A stretch of DNA of 64,000 nucleotides from Myxococcales bacterium (lineage in GTDB: Bacteria > Myxococcota_A > Polyangia > Nannocystales > Nannocystaceae): the NCBI GenBank assembly GCA_020633315.1, contig JACKDV010000006.1:186001-250000 (forward strand), read 5' to 3'. The position numbers and the translations under genes were made by a program. Below, in pieces: positions 1 through 8,537 of the stretch (its first letter is position 1; each line of letters begins with the position of its first letter). Below the pieces are notes generated by a model. The model was not told the DNA's origin and searched no databases. It worked only from the letters and a program-made list of their open reading frames with translations.

Positions 1-1
1 G

Positions 2-190
2 GGCATGGCCGCCCTGCAACGCGCGCTGCGAGCCTGGCCCGGCGGATTGGTGGTGGCGAGCCACGATCGCGAGCTCCTCGAGGCGATCGGCATCCAGCGG
101 GTCCTGGTGCTCGACGGTCGGGGCTCGTGGACGAGCCGACCCGAGATCGGCCTACATCAATCATCGAAATGGTTGGAGGTTCAGGATTGA
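2..190 (+). CDS. C-terminal end of an ABC-F type ATP-binding protein (partial, 5' end outside window)
   Basis: The reading frame is open from the window edge and encodes about 62 residues. The stretch LVVASHDRELLEAIG contains the SHDR switch-histidine motif that follows Walker B in ABC ATPases, and the following VLVLDGRG matches the end of the second nucleotide-binding domain of ABC-F proteins. Members of this family act on ribosomes in the cytoplasm and have no membrane domain. Walker A, signature and Walker B lie upstream of the window, so the subfamily cannot be assigned. A short tail of about 20 residues after the domain is not conserved-looking. Confidence 0.6.
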   Translation, partial: GMAALQRALRAWPGGLVVASHDRELLEAIGIQRVLVLDGRGSWTSRPEIGLHQSSKWLEVQD

Positions 191-219
191 AATGATCCTT
201 TTGTTCGATTTACCATTGG

Positions 220-1125
220 ATGATGCGAGCACCGTCGACCGCATGGCCGTCCTCCTACGCTCCGTTCGTGCTGATGGCAGTGGTCGCCTGCGGGCCCTCG
301 GCCCCCATCGCGGCGCCGGCGGGTGACGACGACGACGAGATGCAGAGCGAGGGCTCGAGCGGGAGCACCGGCACCGTGCCGGACGAGCCCGAGGCCAGCA
401 GCAGCAGCGGGAGTGAAGAGGAGCCGCCCAGCTCCTTCATCGAGGCGCCCGACGGGGGCAACGGCTTCTTCGAATGCGACCTGTACCTCCAGGACTGCCC
501 CTCGGGGAACAAGTGCAACCCGTGGGCGGCCGACGGCGGCACCTACTGGAACGCCACGCGCTGCGTTCCGATCGCCGACGACCCCGACGGCGCGGGCGAG
601 CCCTGCACCGTCGACGGCAGCGCCACCAGCGGCCTGGACAGCTGCGGGCTCGGAGCGATGTGCTGGGAGGTCGACGCCGAGACCAACACCGGGGTGTGCC
701 GCGAGTTCTGTGAGGGTGGCTTCGACAACCCGGTGTGTGCCGACCCCGAGACGCTGTGCGGAGGACCGCGCGACTTCCCGCTGTGCCTGCCCGTTTGCTG
801 CCCGGTGGAGCAGGACTGCCCGGAGGGGCAGGGGTGCTACCCGGTTTCCTACACCTTCGAGTGTGCACCCGACGCGAGCGGAGAGATCGGGACCCTCGGC
901 GATCCCTGCGAGTACATCAACGCCTGCGATACCGGCTACGCGTGCATGGGTTCGAGCATGGTCCCCGACTGCGGGGGCACGATCGGCTGCTGCACGCCCT
1001 TCTGCCTGGTCGGCACCACCACCTGCAGCGACCTCGATCCGCGCATGGAGTGCTCCCCCTGGTATGAAGAGGATCGTGCCCCGCACGGCTACGAGCTCAC
1101 TGGCGTCTGCGTGCTGACGGAGTGA
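220..1125 (+). CDS. Cysteine-rich secreted lipoprotein, unknown function
   Basis: This 301-residue protein starts with a signal peptide ending in a lipobox (LMAVVAC, Cys24), so it should be lipid-anchored in the envelope. A linker of about 45 residues rich in Asp, Glu, Ser and Gly follows. The rest holds many regularly spaced cysteines (for example CDLYLQDC, CCPVEQDC, GCCTPFC) typical of disulfide-stabilised myxobacterial surface proteins. There are two adjacent ATG codons at the start; the first was used. The stop codon overlaps the GTG start of the next gene by 4 bases, so the two are probably translationally coupled. No enzyme motif is recognisable. Confidence 0.75.
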   Translation: MMRAPSTAWPSSYAPFVLMAVVACGPSAPIAAPAGDDDDEMQSEGSSGSTGTVPDEPEASSSSGSEEEPPSSFIEAPDGGNGFFECDLYLQDCPSGNKCNPWAADGGTYWNATRCVPIADDPDGAGEPCTVDGSATSGLDSCGLGAMCWEVDAETNTGVCREFCEGGFDNPVCADPETLCGGPRDFPLCLPVCCPVEQDCPEGQGCYPVSYTFECAPDASGEIGTLGDPCEYINACDTGYACMGSSMVPDCGGTIGCCTPFCLVGTTTCSDLDPRMECSPWYEEDRAPHGYELTGVCVLTE

Positions 1126-2291
1126 CCCCGGTGCCCTCCCTGCTCGCTCGCCACCTCCGTCCGGTCGCGACGGCGCTCCTCGTGGGCGTGGCCGGCTGCT
1201 CCGGGGGACCGCCGCCGCCCTCCGACGGGCTCGTGGGCGGCGCGGGGTCGAGCGGCGACGGGACCGACACCGGGCTCGAGGACGGCTCGACCGACGAGGG
1301 CTCGACGGGCGAGGCGGAGCCCGCCGATCCCTGTGCCGAGGCGTGCCGCGATCTCGCGGACCAGAGCGGCATCGCGATGTGTCATGCGTGCCGCTGCAAG
1401 GACGCGTTCGACGGCTGGCTGCCCTCGGTCGACGAGCTGCAGTGCGGCCACGGCGAGGCGATCGTCACCTACCACGCCGAGCTGCTCGACGACGGCTACG
1501 AGCTGCGCCCCACCGGCCCCTCGGCGACGCGCTGCGCCAACCCCTCGCTGCTCACCGGCTCGTGCCGCCAGGGCAGCCGCCTCGGCCACCTCACCCACGG
1601 CGACGTGTCGGTGTACTGGGTCTGCCGCGATCCCTACCTCGACTACGACGGCTCGGTGATCTACGAGGACATGGCCGTGATCGGCCACAACGCCCGGACC
1701 GGCGCCACCTGCTTCTGGGACGACATCAACGACGTGATGCACGACGACGACGCGCCCCCGCTCGACCTGCTCGACGCGAGCGAGGCCGAGCGGGCCCGCT
1801 CCATCGAGCGGTTCGCGTACAACGACGGCTCGGGCTGCATCAGCTGCCACGACCACGATCCCTTCGTCTACACCCCCTACCTGCAGTCCACGAGCTGGAC
1901 CAGCATCGCCGCCGACAAGGGCCCGTACCACCTGGTCGAGCTCGGGGGCACGCCCCGCGCCACCGGGGTGATGGAGCTGGTCTCCCCCCAGGCCGCGCCC
2001 TGCACGAGCTGCCATCGCATCGGGAGCGTGGGCACCTGCTCGTTGTTCGCACCCGACTCGCTCGCGGCCCACAAGCTCGACGCCTACGAGCCCGCGGTGC
2101 TCGAGGCGAGCGACCCGAGCAGCCCCTCCTGGAGGCTCGCCCACTGGATGCCCGACGCGTCCCAGTCCTTCGTCGACTACGCACAGTGGGAGGCCAGCTT
2201 CGCCGAGGCGCGGGACCACGTGCTGCGCTGCTGCGAGTCGCCGGGGGTCGACGCGGACGGCTGCCGGTGGGCCCCCATCTCCGCCCACTGA
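1122..2291 (+). CDS. Lipoprotein with two haem-c binding motifs
   Basis: The product has 389 residues. It has a signal peptide with lipobox VAGC (Cys26), then a Gly/Asp/Ser/Thr linker to about residue 68. Two CxxCH motifs, CISCH at 239-243 and CTSCH at 294-298, predict two covalently bound c-type haems; CHACRCK near residue 87 is not a full motif. The protein is therefore likely a periplasmic or outer-membrane cytochrome-like electron carrier. No peroxidase or MauG signature is evident. The GTG start overlaps the stop of the upstream Cys-rich lipoprotein gene (GTGA); a second GTG three codons later is an alternative start. The two genes look like one operon. Confidence 0.75.
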   Translation: MTPVPSLLARHLRPVATALLVGVAGCSGGPPPPSDGLVGGAGSSGDGTDTGLEDGSTDEGSTGEAEPADPCAEACRDLADQSGIAMCHACRCKDAFDGWLPSVDELQCGHGEAIVTYHAELLDDGYELRPTGPSATRCANPSLLTGSCRQGSRLGHLTHGDVSVYWVCRDPYLDYDGSVIYEDMAVIGHNARTGATCFWDDINDVMHDDDAPPLDLLDASEAERARSIERFAYNDGSGCISCHDHDPFVYTPYLQSTSWTSIAADKGPYHLVELGGTPRATGVMELVSPQAAPCTSCHRIGSVGTCSLFAPDSLAAHKLDAYEPAVLEASDPSSPSWRLAHWMPDASQSFVDYAQWEASFAEARDHVLRCCESPGVDADGCRWAPISAH

Positions 2292-2313
2292 GGGCCGCCC
2301 ACGTTCCTCGGCC

Positions 2314-3006
2314 GTGGGCCGAGGGTCGTCAGTGGAGCGCTTTGCCGAGGCCCCGATCGAGGTGGCCGGCGATCCGCAGCAGCTCGATCGGGCGAGCCTC
2401 GCCAAGGCCCTCGCCGACGTCGACCTGCTCGCCGGGGCCTACGCCGACGCGATCGCGGGCTACCAGCGATCACTGGCGCTGGCCGAGGCCACGCTCGGCC
2501 CCGAGCACCCCACCGTGGCCACGAGCCTGATGATCATCCTGGCCAGCATCGACCTGGCGCTGGGGGACACGGGGCCCGCTCGGTCGCGCTGCGAGCGAGC
2601 GGGAGCGATCCTCGAGACCACGCTCGGGCCCGAGCACCCGTACCGCGCCACCACCCTGGTGTGCCTCGCCGAGGTGGCGCTCGAGGAGGCGCGGGCCGCC
2701 GATGCCGTCGCCATCCTGGAGCGAGCCCTCCGGATGCGGACCGGGGGCGAGGCTCCCCCCGACGAGGTGGAGGAGGCTCGGCTCATGCTGGCCCGCGCGC
2801 GATGGGACGCACCCGAGGGCCAGGGTCGCGATCGCACCGCCGCGATCGCTCTGGCCGAGCAGGTCCGCGATGCCCATCGAGAGGCCGGGCGAGCCGTGAG
2901 CGCACCACCCCTTCGAATGAAAGCGAGACTCGATATGGGCCGGCTCGAGCGACCTGCGGCCGCTCCAGAGCCCACTGGTCGGGGGAGCACTTCCGCTCCG
3001 TCGTGA
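2314..3006 (+). pseudogene. Orphan TPR segment resembling the C-terminus of the window's TPR kinases (probable relic)
   Basis: The 230-residue frame carries TPR-like repeats with the GPEHP signature (ATLGPEHPTVAT, TTLGPEHPYRAT) and the ARARW segment found just before the end of the kinases at 24140 and 44434. It has no kinase domain, no membrane segment and no recognisable start context (GTG). After about residue 185 similarity to the kinase tails is lost and the sequence becomes an unconserved Pro/Ser/Arg tail. The simplest reading is the 3' remnant of a fourth kinase-TPR gene. An independently expressed TPR protein is possible but less likely. Confidence 0.5.
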
Positions 3007-3092
3007 GCGAAGACCGTGAGCGATTCCCGAGGCATCGATCACCCCACCTCAGCTTGCGTGGCCGCGATGGCGTCGGGCAGACTCTCGACACG

Positions 3093-4652
3093 ATGACTCG
3101 AGTTGCCCTACGACTGCTTCCCTCTGCCTTGGCCGCGCTCGCGCTCGGCATTGCTCCCGACGCCCGCGCGGCCGACGTGCTGGTGATCTCCAACAGCGGC
3201 TTCAACGAGGTGGCAGCGGACCTCACGGCCAACACCAGCCACACCTGCACGGGCTGGAACGCCAGCGTGACGCCCACGCAGCCGGATCTGGCGGCCTACG
3301 ACGTCGTGCTGCTGTTCGAGAACGGAGTGTTCTCCAACGCGGTGAACGTGGGCAACGCCCTGCGGACCTTCGTGGACGGCGGAGGCGACGTGGTGATCGG
3401 TACCTTCTACTGGCAGGATCGCTCCGACGCCGGCTTCGGCGGCTCCTGGGGCACCTTCGAGGACGTCGACCCCTTCACCGCGGGTGCCGGTGCGTGCGAG
3501 TACTCGGCCGACGATCTCGATCCCGCCAGCATCGTCACCCACCCGATGACCGCCGGCGTCACGGGGCTCCACGCCGGCTCCTACCGGGGCGGCGTGACGG
3601 CGAAGCTGGACACGGTGGTCCTCGCCACCTGGACGGGCACGAACAACAACGGCCTGCCCGATCCGGTGATCGGCTACCGCACCCAGGCCGACGCCTGCAT
3701 CGCGGGCGTCTCGATCTTCCCCGACTACCCCTCGTACGGGGCCTTCGGCACCGACTTCAGCGGTGACTTCTACCTGATCTGGGACAACGTCATCGCCAAC
3801 GCGGACGCCAATTGCACCTCCTGTGGCGACGGCGTGGTCGACCCCGGAGAGGCCTGCGACGACGGGGGCGAGTCCGCCACCTGCAACGCCGATTGCAGCG
3901 CGGCCATGTGTGGCGACGGCGTGACCAACATGACCGCGGGCGAGGACTGCGACGACGGGAGCGAGACCGCCACCTGTGATTCCGACTGCACCGCGGTCGC
4001 GTGTGGCGACGGCACGGCGAACGTGACCGCGGGCGAGGAGTGCGACGACGGAGGCGAGTCCGCCACCTGCGACGACGACTGCTCGCTGGCCATGTGCGGC
4101 GACCTGGTCGTCAACAACATGGCCGGCGAGACCTGCGACGAGGGCGGGCGCACGGCGACCTGCAACGCCGACTGCACCGCCGTGTCGTGCGGCGACGGGG
4201 TGCTCAACGTGACCGCCGGTGAGGAGTGCGACGACGGGGGCGAGTCCGCCACCTGCGACGACGACTGCACCAGCGCCGTGTGTGGCGACGGCGTGGTCAA
4301 CATGAGCGCGGGCGAGGAGTGCGACGACGCCAACACCGACGACGGCGACGGCTGTGCCTCGGATTGCCTGCTGGAGGGCGGCGGCTCGACGGGCGACGAG
4401 TCCGGCACGGGCTCCGGGGGCGAGGGCTCCGGCGACGGCTCGGGTGCGGAGAGCGTCGACGACACCGGCGGGGCCACCTCGGGCGACTCCATGGGGAGCG
4501 ACGGCACCGGGGCCGCGGACGGTGGAGGCACCGACGGCGGAGACTCCGGCTGTAGCTGCACCACCGGCTCGGACGACGAGCCGCTGCGAACGCTCTGGTC
4601 GCTGCTCGGCCTGCTCGGCCTCGGCGTGCTCCGCCGTCGCCGTCGGAGCTGA
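3093..4652 (+). CDS. Surface protein with Myxococcus Cys-rich repeats and MYXO-CTERM sorting tail
   Basis: The 519-residue protein has an N-terminal signal peptide (LLPSALAALALGIAPDARA). Residues about 28-240 resemble the alpha/beta fold of ThuA/glutamine-amidotransferase-like domains (DVLVISNSGFNE, AYDVVLLFENG). Six Cys-rich repeats of about 31 residues follow, then a Gly/Ser/Asp-rich spacer. The C-terminus is a textbook MYXO-CTERM: Cys-containing GCSCTT, a hydrophobic helix (LWSLLGLLGLGVL) and an Arg cluster RRRRRS. Such tails are cleaved and the protein is retained on the myxobacterial surface. The ATG used begins the signal peptide; the same frame is open upstream but is not coding-like. 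Confidence 0.85.
   Translation: MTRVALRLLPSALAALALGIAPDARAADVLVISNSGFNEVAADLTANTSHTCTGWNASVTPTQPDLAAYDVVLLFENGVFSNAVNVGNALRTFVDGGGDVVIGTFYWQDRSDAGFGGSWGTFEDVDPFTAGAGACEYSADDLDPASIVTHPMTAGVTGLHAGSYRGGVTAKLDTVVLATWTGTNNNGLPDPVIGYRTQADACIAGVSIFPDYPSYGAFGTDFSGDFYLIWDNVIANADANCTSCGDGVVDPGEACDDGGESATCNADCSAAMCGDGVTNMTAGEDCDDGSETATCDSDCTAVACGDGTANVTAGEECDDGGESATCDDDCSLAMCGDLVVNNMAGETCDEGGRTATCNADCTAVSCGDGVLNVTAGEECDDGGESATCDDDCTSAVCGDGVVNMSAGEECDDANTDDGDGCASDCLLEGGGSTGDESGTGSGGEGSGDGSGAESVDDTGGATSGDSMGSDGTGAADGGGTDGGDSGCSCTTGSDDEPLRTLWSLLGLLGLGVLRRRRRS
3822..4367 (+). repeat. Six in-gene copies of a ~93-bp Cys-rich repeat
   Basis: Each copy encodes CGDGVxNxxAGEECDDGG followed by an ATCDxDCT-type ending, the Myxococcus cysteine-rich repeat. 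Copies 1-5 are nearly the same length and copy 6 has a variant ending (DDANTDDGDGC). High nucleotide similarity between copies 3 and 5 suggests recent duplication within the gene. Confidence 0.85.
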
Positions 4653-4811
4653 GCCCGTAGCGCCCCACCGGGCTCCGTGGCCGGCCACGTCCTGCGCGTC
4701 GTGGCCGGCCGCTCTGCGTCGCGGGGCCACCTCGACCGGAGGGCGCCTGCCGATCCGCACGCCTCGCGCCGCATCGTGTCATCCTCTGCCCCGATCGAGA
4801 GGACGAGCGCC

Positions 4812-5573
4812 ATGACGGACGAGCCCACGCCACGATCCATGGAGATCTTCTTCGAGGTCTACGAGCCGCTGCCTCGACAGGGGCCGGGCAGTCGGGCGAG
4901 CGCGGCCCGGGCCCTCGCCCTGTGTCGCGAGCTCCCGTCATCGCCGCGGGTGCTCGATCTCGGCTGCGGCGCGGGCGGGCAGACCCTGCACCTCGCCGAG
5001 CTCAGCGCGGGGACCATCGTCGCCATCGACCGCCACGCACCGAGCATCGAGCGGCTGCGCGTGGCCGCGGCCGCGCGTGGCCTCGGCGAGCGGATCCAGG
5101 CGCGGGTCGGCGACATCGGCCGACCGAGCCACGAGCCCGAGAGCTTCGACCTCCTGTGGTCCGAGGGGGCCCTCTACAACATCGGGATCGAGGAAGCCCT
5201 GCGCCTCTACCACGAGCCCCTTCGCCGCGGCGGCTACTTCGTGCTCACGGAGGCCGTCTGGCGCCGGGAGGACCCACCGCCCGAGCCGAGGCAGAGCTTC
5301 GCCGAGTACGCGGGCATGGGCTGGGCGCGGGACGTGGTGGCGAAGATCGACGCGAGCCCCTGGTCGCTGGTCGATCACTTCACCCTGCCCGACTCCGACT
5401 GGTGGGACGACTTCTACACGCCCATGGAGCGCCGCATCGCCGAGCTGCGCGACCGGTACGAGGGCGATGCGGAGGCATTGGCCGTGCTCGACGAGATCGC
5501 GAAGGAGCCCGAGATGCACCGCCAGCACTCGGGCTACTACGGGTACGAGCTCTTCGTGCTGCGCAAGACATGA
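4812..5573 (+). CDS. Class I SAM-dependent methyltransferase
   Basis: The 253-residue protein has the Rossmann-type methyltransferase core: motif I RVLDLGCGAGGQTLHLA near residue 46, the acidic end of strand 2 in VAIDRHAPS, and the post-motif SFDLLWSEGALYNIG. It should transfer a methyl group from S-adenosylmethionine to a small molecule, but the substrate cannot be told. The C-terminal WWDDFYTPMERR segment occurs in small-molecule methyltransferases of the ubiE/cobalamin-like class. The ATG was chosen because family similarity starts right after it and a purine-rich GAGAGGACGAG lies upstream. It stands alone between unrelated genes. Confidence 0.8.
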   Translation: MTDEPTPRSMEIFFEVYEPLPRQGPGSRASAARALALCRELPSSPRVLDLGCGAGGQTLHLAELSAGTIVAIDRHAPSIERLRVAAAARGLGERIQARVGDIGRPSHEPESFDLLWSEGALYNIGIEEALRLYHEPLRRGGYFVLTEAVWRREDPPPEPRQSFAEYAGMGWARDVVAKIDASPWSLVDHFTLPDSDWWDDFYTPMERRIAELRDRYEGDAEALAVLDEIAKEPEMHRQHSGYYGYELFVLRKT

Positions 5574-6018
5574 GCCTCGCTCCAGCAGCGAGACGCTCAG
5601 CCGCGGCTGGCCGCCAAGCTCCTCCACCAGGGCGCCCTCTCCGTCGGGGCGATCAGGACGCCCGGTCGAGGCGTGGACCTCCCGATGACCCATGGAATTC
5701 ATCCGCTGCGCTGAACAGAATTCGGGGAGCGATGCGATTCCCCCGGTGCCCGGAGCGTGCGGTGTCGGGCTCGCAGCAGTGCACGTGAGCACCCTCCCGC
5801 TCGAGGTAGAGCGATGAAGACCGAAGTCGAGAGCGCGCCCCGGGCCGCCACGTATCTGCGGGCCTTTCGGGAGGCACCAGTGATGGACTACGGTCTTGGC
5901 TCGTGCCGACGCTGCACCGAGCCCGCTGTGGAGACGGGACACCATGCGGCTTCGCTCCGAGCGGGCTCGAGCAGCTCGCGCGCCACCCCCCTGGTCCCGA
6001 CGAGCTGAGTCTCGCCGC
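5574..6018. other. Intergenic region without a convincing gene
   Basis: About 445 bases between the methyltransferase and the ankyrin-like gene. Short frames exist on both strands but show no domain, signal peptide or ribosome-binding site. The DNA is less G+C-rich than its surroundings (for example around 5700-5735) and may be decayed sequence. Confidence 0.5.
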
Positions 6019-6759
6019 ATGACCCCGCTCCTCGAAGCGACGATCAGGGGCGATGCCGCTGCGATCCAGGCGCTGCTCGCCGAGGGAGTGGACGTCGATG
6101 CCAGGCTGGCGCAGGACCCCGAGCAGACGAACGTGATCCTCGGCGGCATGCGGGCCCGCGACATCGCCTGGCGGTTCCACGATCTCGCCCAGCGTGACGC
6201 GCTCGCGGGGCTGTGCCGGGACTTCGGCATCCACCTGTCCTCGGCCGGGCTCGACGATCACCTCCGTCGTGCGCCCCGTGGGGTCGCAGGGGTGCTCGAC
6301 GTGCTGCGACGCCTCGATCCCGAGGGCACCGACGGGCTCGAGCTCGAGGCGCTCATCGACGGCTCCGAGCTCTCGGCCTGGGCACGCATCTTGTCCCTGC
6401 TCGTCTCCAACGACGAGACCTTCCCCATCGAGCTCGTCGGCGAGTGGAGCTCCTTTCAGTCGGAGGGGAACCTCGACCACCCGAGCACCCGTGCCGACGG
6501 CTTCATCGACACGGTGCGCATCGACGCCGACGGCACGTTCGAGCTGACGCGCGCCGACGAGACGTCGCTGCTGGGTCGCTGGTCCACGGATCCTCTGTCG
6601 CTGCGCAGCGAGGATGCCCGCATCGACGTCGACTGGATCCCCTCGATGCCGGCGCTACTCCTCGAAGTCGATGGGACTCTCCTCGCGTTCGCGCCCGCGC
6701 CCCTCGCCCGCGAGCTCGCTCGCTTCGCGGACGCGTACTATGCCGACACGGAGGCCTGA
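6019..6759 (+). CDS. Protein with ankyrin-like N-terminus and lipocalin-like C-terminal part, unknown function
   Basis: The 246-residue protein begins with one ankyrin-type helix pair (TPLLEATIRGDAAAIQALLAEG), followed by an alpha-helical region. From about residue 140 a beta-rich segment (ELVGEWSSF, VRIDADGTFEL, LLGRWS) resembles small lipocalin-like or DUF-type barrels. No signal peptide or membrane helix is seen, so it is probably cytoplasmic. The frame is open further upstream, but the chosen ATG begins the conserved-looking ankyrin helix. Function and partners are not deducible, and it is not clearly in an operon. Confidence 0.65.
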   Translation: MTPLLEATIRGDAAAIQALLAEGVDVDARLAQDPEQTNVILGGMRARDIAWRFHDLAQRDALAGLCRDFGIHLSSAGLDDHLRRAPRGVAGVLDVLRRLDPEGTDGLELEALIDGSELSAWARILSLLVSNDETFPIELVGEWSSFQSEGNLDHPSTRADGFIDTVRIDADGTFELTRADETSLLGRWSTDPLSLRSEDARIDVDWIPSMPALLLEVDGTLLAFAPAPLARELARFADAYYADTEA

Positions 6760-6942
6760 TCGACTCCGCGCCCTCCGCTGGCCCGCGCCTGCTCGAGGCC
6801 GACATCGCCTTCGAGACCTCTTCGGCGGCGCGATCTGGCAGTGGACGGTCGACCTCGCCGAGTCCCGCGCCCGCTCGGTGATCGGGCTCGAGGTCCACCA
6901 GACCGATCGCATCGAGGCTGGCTTTCGTTGTAGGAATCGGTC

Positions 6943-7194
6943 GTGCTCGAGGACGACCGTGCCGCCTTCGACGATCAGCTCCGCCGTCGCGTCGCGATCA
7001 AGGAGATCGATCGCCGCGGCGAGGACGACCGTCACCCCCCGCGCTCCGAGGTGCTCTCGGTCCTGCTCCAGGCGGGTCGAGGCGTCGTCGCGGCCCATGC
7101 GGCGGGCCTCGTCCCTCGTGATCTCGAGCCCGACAACATCATGGTCGGCGACGACGGACGGCCCGCGGTGAGTTGGAGGCCGATCCTCCGCTAG
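6943..7194 (+). pseudogene. Decayed Ser/Thr protein kinase fragment
   Basis: The frame joins two pieces of a kinase of the type found intact at 24140, 44434 and 49960. The first is LRRRVAIKEIDRR, the strand carrying the ATP-binding Lys. The second is LLQAGRGVVAAHAAGLVPRDLEPDNIMVGDDGRP, the catalytic loop region. The 80-odd residues normally between them are missing, and the catalytic HRD is changed to PRD (HRDFKPDN to PRDLEPDN). An in-frame stop lies 4 codons upstream and the frame ends before the DFG motif. This is a non-functional remnant; 6760-6942 before it holds nothing recognisable. Confidence 0.75.
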
Positions 7195-7754
7195 AAGTAG
7201 TAGCGAATCTTGAACGAGAAGTCGCCGTGCGCGAGGTCGGGGTAGATGAGGTACGGCGACCACGAGCCCTCGAACATGGTGTCGAGGGGGGCCTTCTTCC
7301 AGTGGAAGCCGATGCCGAGGATCGGAGCCCGCAGGAACATCGCCACGCCGCCGGAATCGTAGCGGTCGTAGCGGCGGTGGCCGTAGTAGTAGCGGCCGGC
7401 CCAGAACATCATGCCCAGACCCAGGCCCAGGTAGGGCAGGAAGTCGAGGGTGCTGTTGGAGACGAAGGTCCCCGGGTGCCACAGGTAGTCGAAGCCGAGG
7501 CGACCGTGGCCGTGGTGGAGGGGCGCCCAGCCGATGTCGGCCTGGATCGCATGGTTGGCCGCCATGAAGTACTTGATCGAGCCGCCCATCGGGTCGCCCA
7601 GGCTGATGCCGGCGCCGAAGTTGCCCCCGCGTCCGCGGATCTTGTTGCCGGGGGTGGGCGCGGCTTCGGCCTCGGTGCCCGCCACGAAGCAGGCCAGGCT
7701 CAGGGCCGCCGCCATCGAGTAGCCCAAGTGCTTTCGTCGTCTGCTCGTCCTCAT
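7191..7754 (-). CDS. Small outer-membrane beta-barrel-type protein
   Basis: The 187-residue product has an N-terminal signal peptide (RRRKHLGYSMAAALSLACFVAGTEAEA). The body is rich in Gly and aromatic residues, alternates as in beta-strands (FGAGISLGDP, YLGLGLGMMFWAGRYYYG) and ends in a terminal Phe (KIRYYF), the signature used for outer-membrane insertion. It resembles small myxobacterial porin-like/DUF3996-type barrels; that family assignment is tentative. The start is fixed by a strong ribosome-binding site GGGAGGAA five bases upstream. It is transcribed away from the ketosynthase-like run but on the same strand. Confidence 0.75.
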   Translation of the reverse strand: MRTSRRRKHLGYSMAAALSLACFVAGTEAEAAPTPGNKIRGRGGNFGAGISLGDPMGGSIKYFMAANHAIQADIGWAPLHHGHGRLGFDYLWHPGTFVSNSTLDFLPYLGLGLGMMFWAGRYYYGHRRYDRYDSGGVAMFLRAPILGIGFHWKKAPLDTMFEGSWSPYLIYPDLAHGDFSFKIRYYF

Positions 7755-7758
7755 CTGA

Positions 7759-7766
7759 TTCCTCCC
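7759..7766 (-). promoter_or_regulatory. Strong Shine-Dalgarno that sets the start of the barrel protein
   Basis: Read on the minus strand, GGGAGGAA lies four bases before the ATG at 7754. It excludes the upstream in-frame ATG at 7874, which has no such site. Confidence 0.7.
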
Positions 7767-7934
7767 GATGCACCCCACCGTCGCGTCATGCCGGCGTCGG
7801 GCCAGTCGTGACGTACCCGGCTGGGCATCGATGCAATCCGAGGCCGAGTCTTGCATCGGTGACGTGGACGTCAACCAAGCGGCGATGGAATGATCGCGAT
7901 CGCGTCGTGCGACTCGGCACGCCCGGGATTGTAG

Positions 7935-8537
7935 TCAAAAAGCACGCCGAAGCTCGATCCGCCAGCAATCGGGCCGCTCGGGGCTCCCGGAGGGGATCGT
8001 TTCGACGGTGGGCCGGCCCACGTCCGCGGCACGAGCGAGGCGCAGCGCTGCATCGAGCGAGGGCGGCTCTCCTCCTCGCGACGTGGCCGGGCGAGCCCGA
8101 TGCTGCCGTGGGGCCATGAGCCACAGCCCGTCCTCCGACTCGGCCTCGCGCGACAGCACCAGCGCCGATGCGAAGGCTTCGCTGTAGGGCGGGGTCGCAT
8201 CTTGGGCAAAGGCCACGAGCACGTGGGGGTGCTCCACCAAGCAGGCCTGGGCCTCGAGCAAGGTCATCGCGACGGTGGCCGGACCGGCGTCGACGAGGCG
8301 CCATCCCTCGGCGGGCGCGAGGCTGCGTCGCAGCGAGTCGTGCGGCGCGGCCGAGCACCCCAGCACCCACGGCAGGGCGGACAGCGGAGCCTCGGCGGTC
8401 AGTCGCCCCAGCACGTGGGCGAGGATCCGCGTGGAGAAGCCGGCGCTCGCTCGCTGCTCTCGAGGCAGCAGCTCTGCGTGCGGCGGCCCGGCGTCCACCG
8501 TCCACCAGGCGCTCGCGCGGACGAAGGCATCGGTCAT
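7935..8537 (-). CDS. Beta-ketoacyl synthase-like (chain-length-factor type) protein, short form
   Basis: The 200-residue protein resembles the N-terminal-type ketosynthase domain annotated as chain length factor in aryl-polyene-like clusters: LLPREQRASAGFSTRI near the start, LLEAQACLVE and LVAFAQDATPPYSEAFASALVLS in the middle. It lacks a CxS nucleophile site and full catalytic triad, so it is probably a non-catalytic partner. Its ATG overlaps the stop of the upstream ketosynthase-like gene (ATGA), which indicates coupling and probably a heterodimer. No acyl carrier, dehydratase or reductase genes sit nearby, so the pathway is unknown. Confidence 0.6.
   Translation of the reverse strand: MTDAFVRASAWWTVDAGPPHAELLPREQRASAGFSTRILAHVLGRLTAEAPLSALPWVLGCSAAPHDSLRRSLAPAEGWRLVDAGPATVAMTLLEAQACLVEHPHVLVAFAQDATPPYSEAFASALVLSREAESEDGLWLMAPRQHRARPATSRGGEPPSLDAALRLARAADVGRPTVETIPSGSPERPDCWRIELRRAF

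Noticed and set aside
5757..6008. Small plus-strand gene in the 5.6-6.0 kb gap
   Set aside because: No signal peptide, domain or ribosome-binding site, and composition like random high-G+C sequence.
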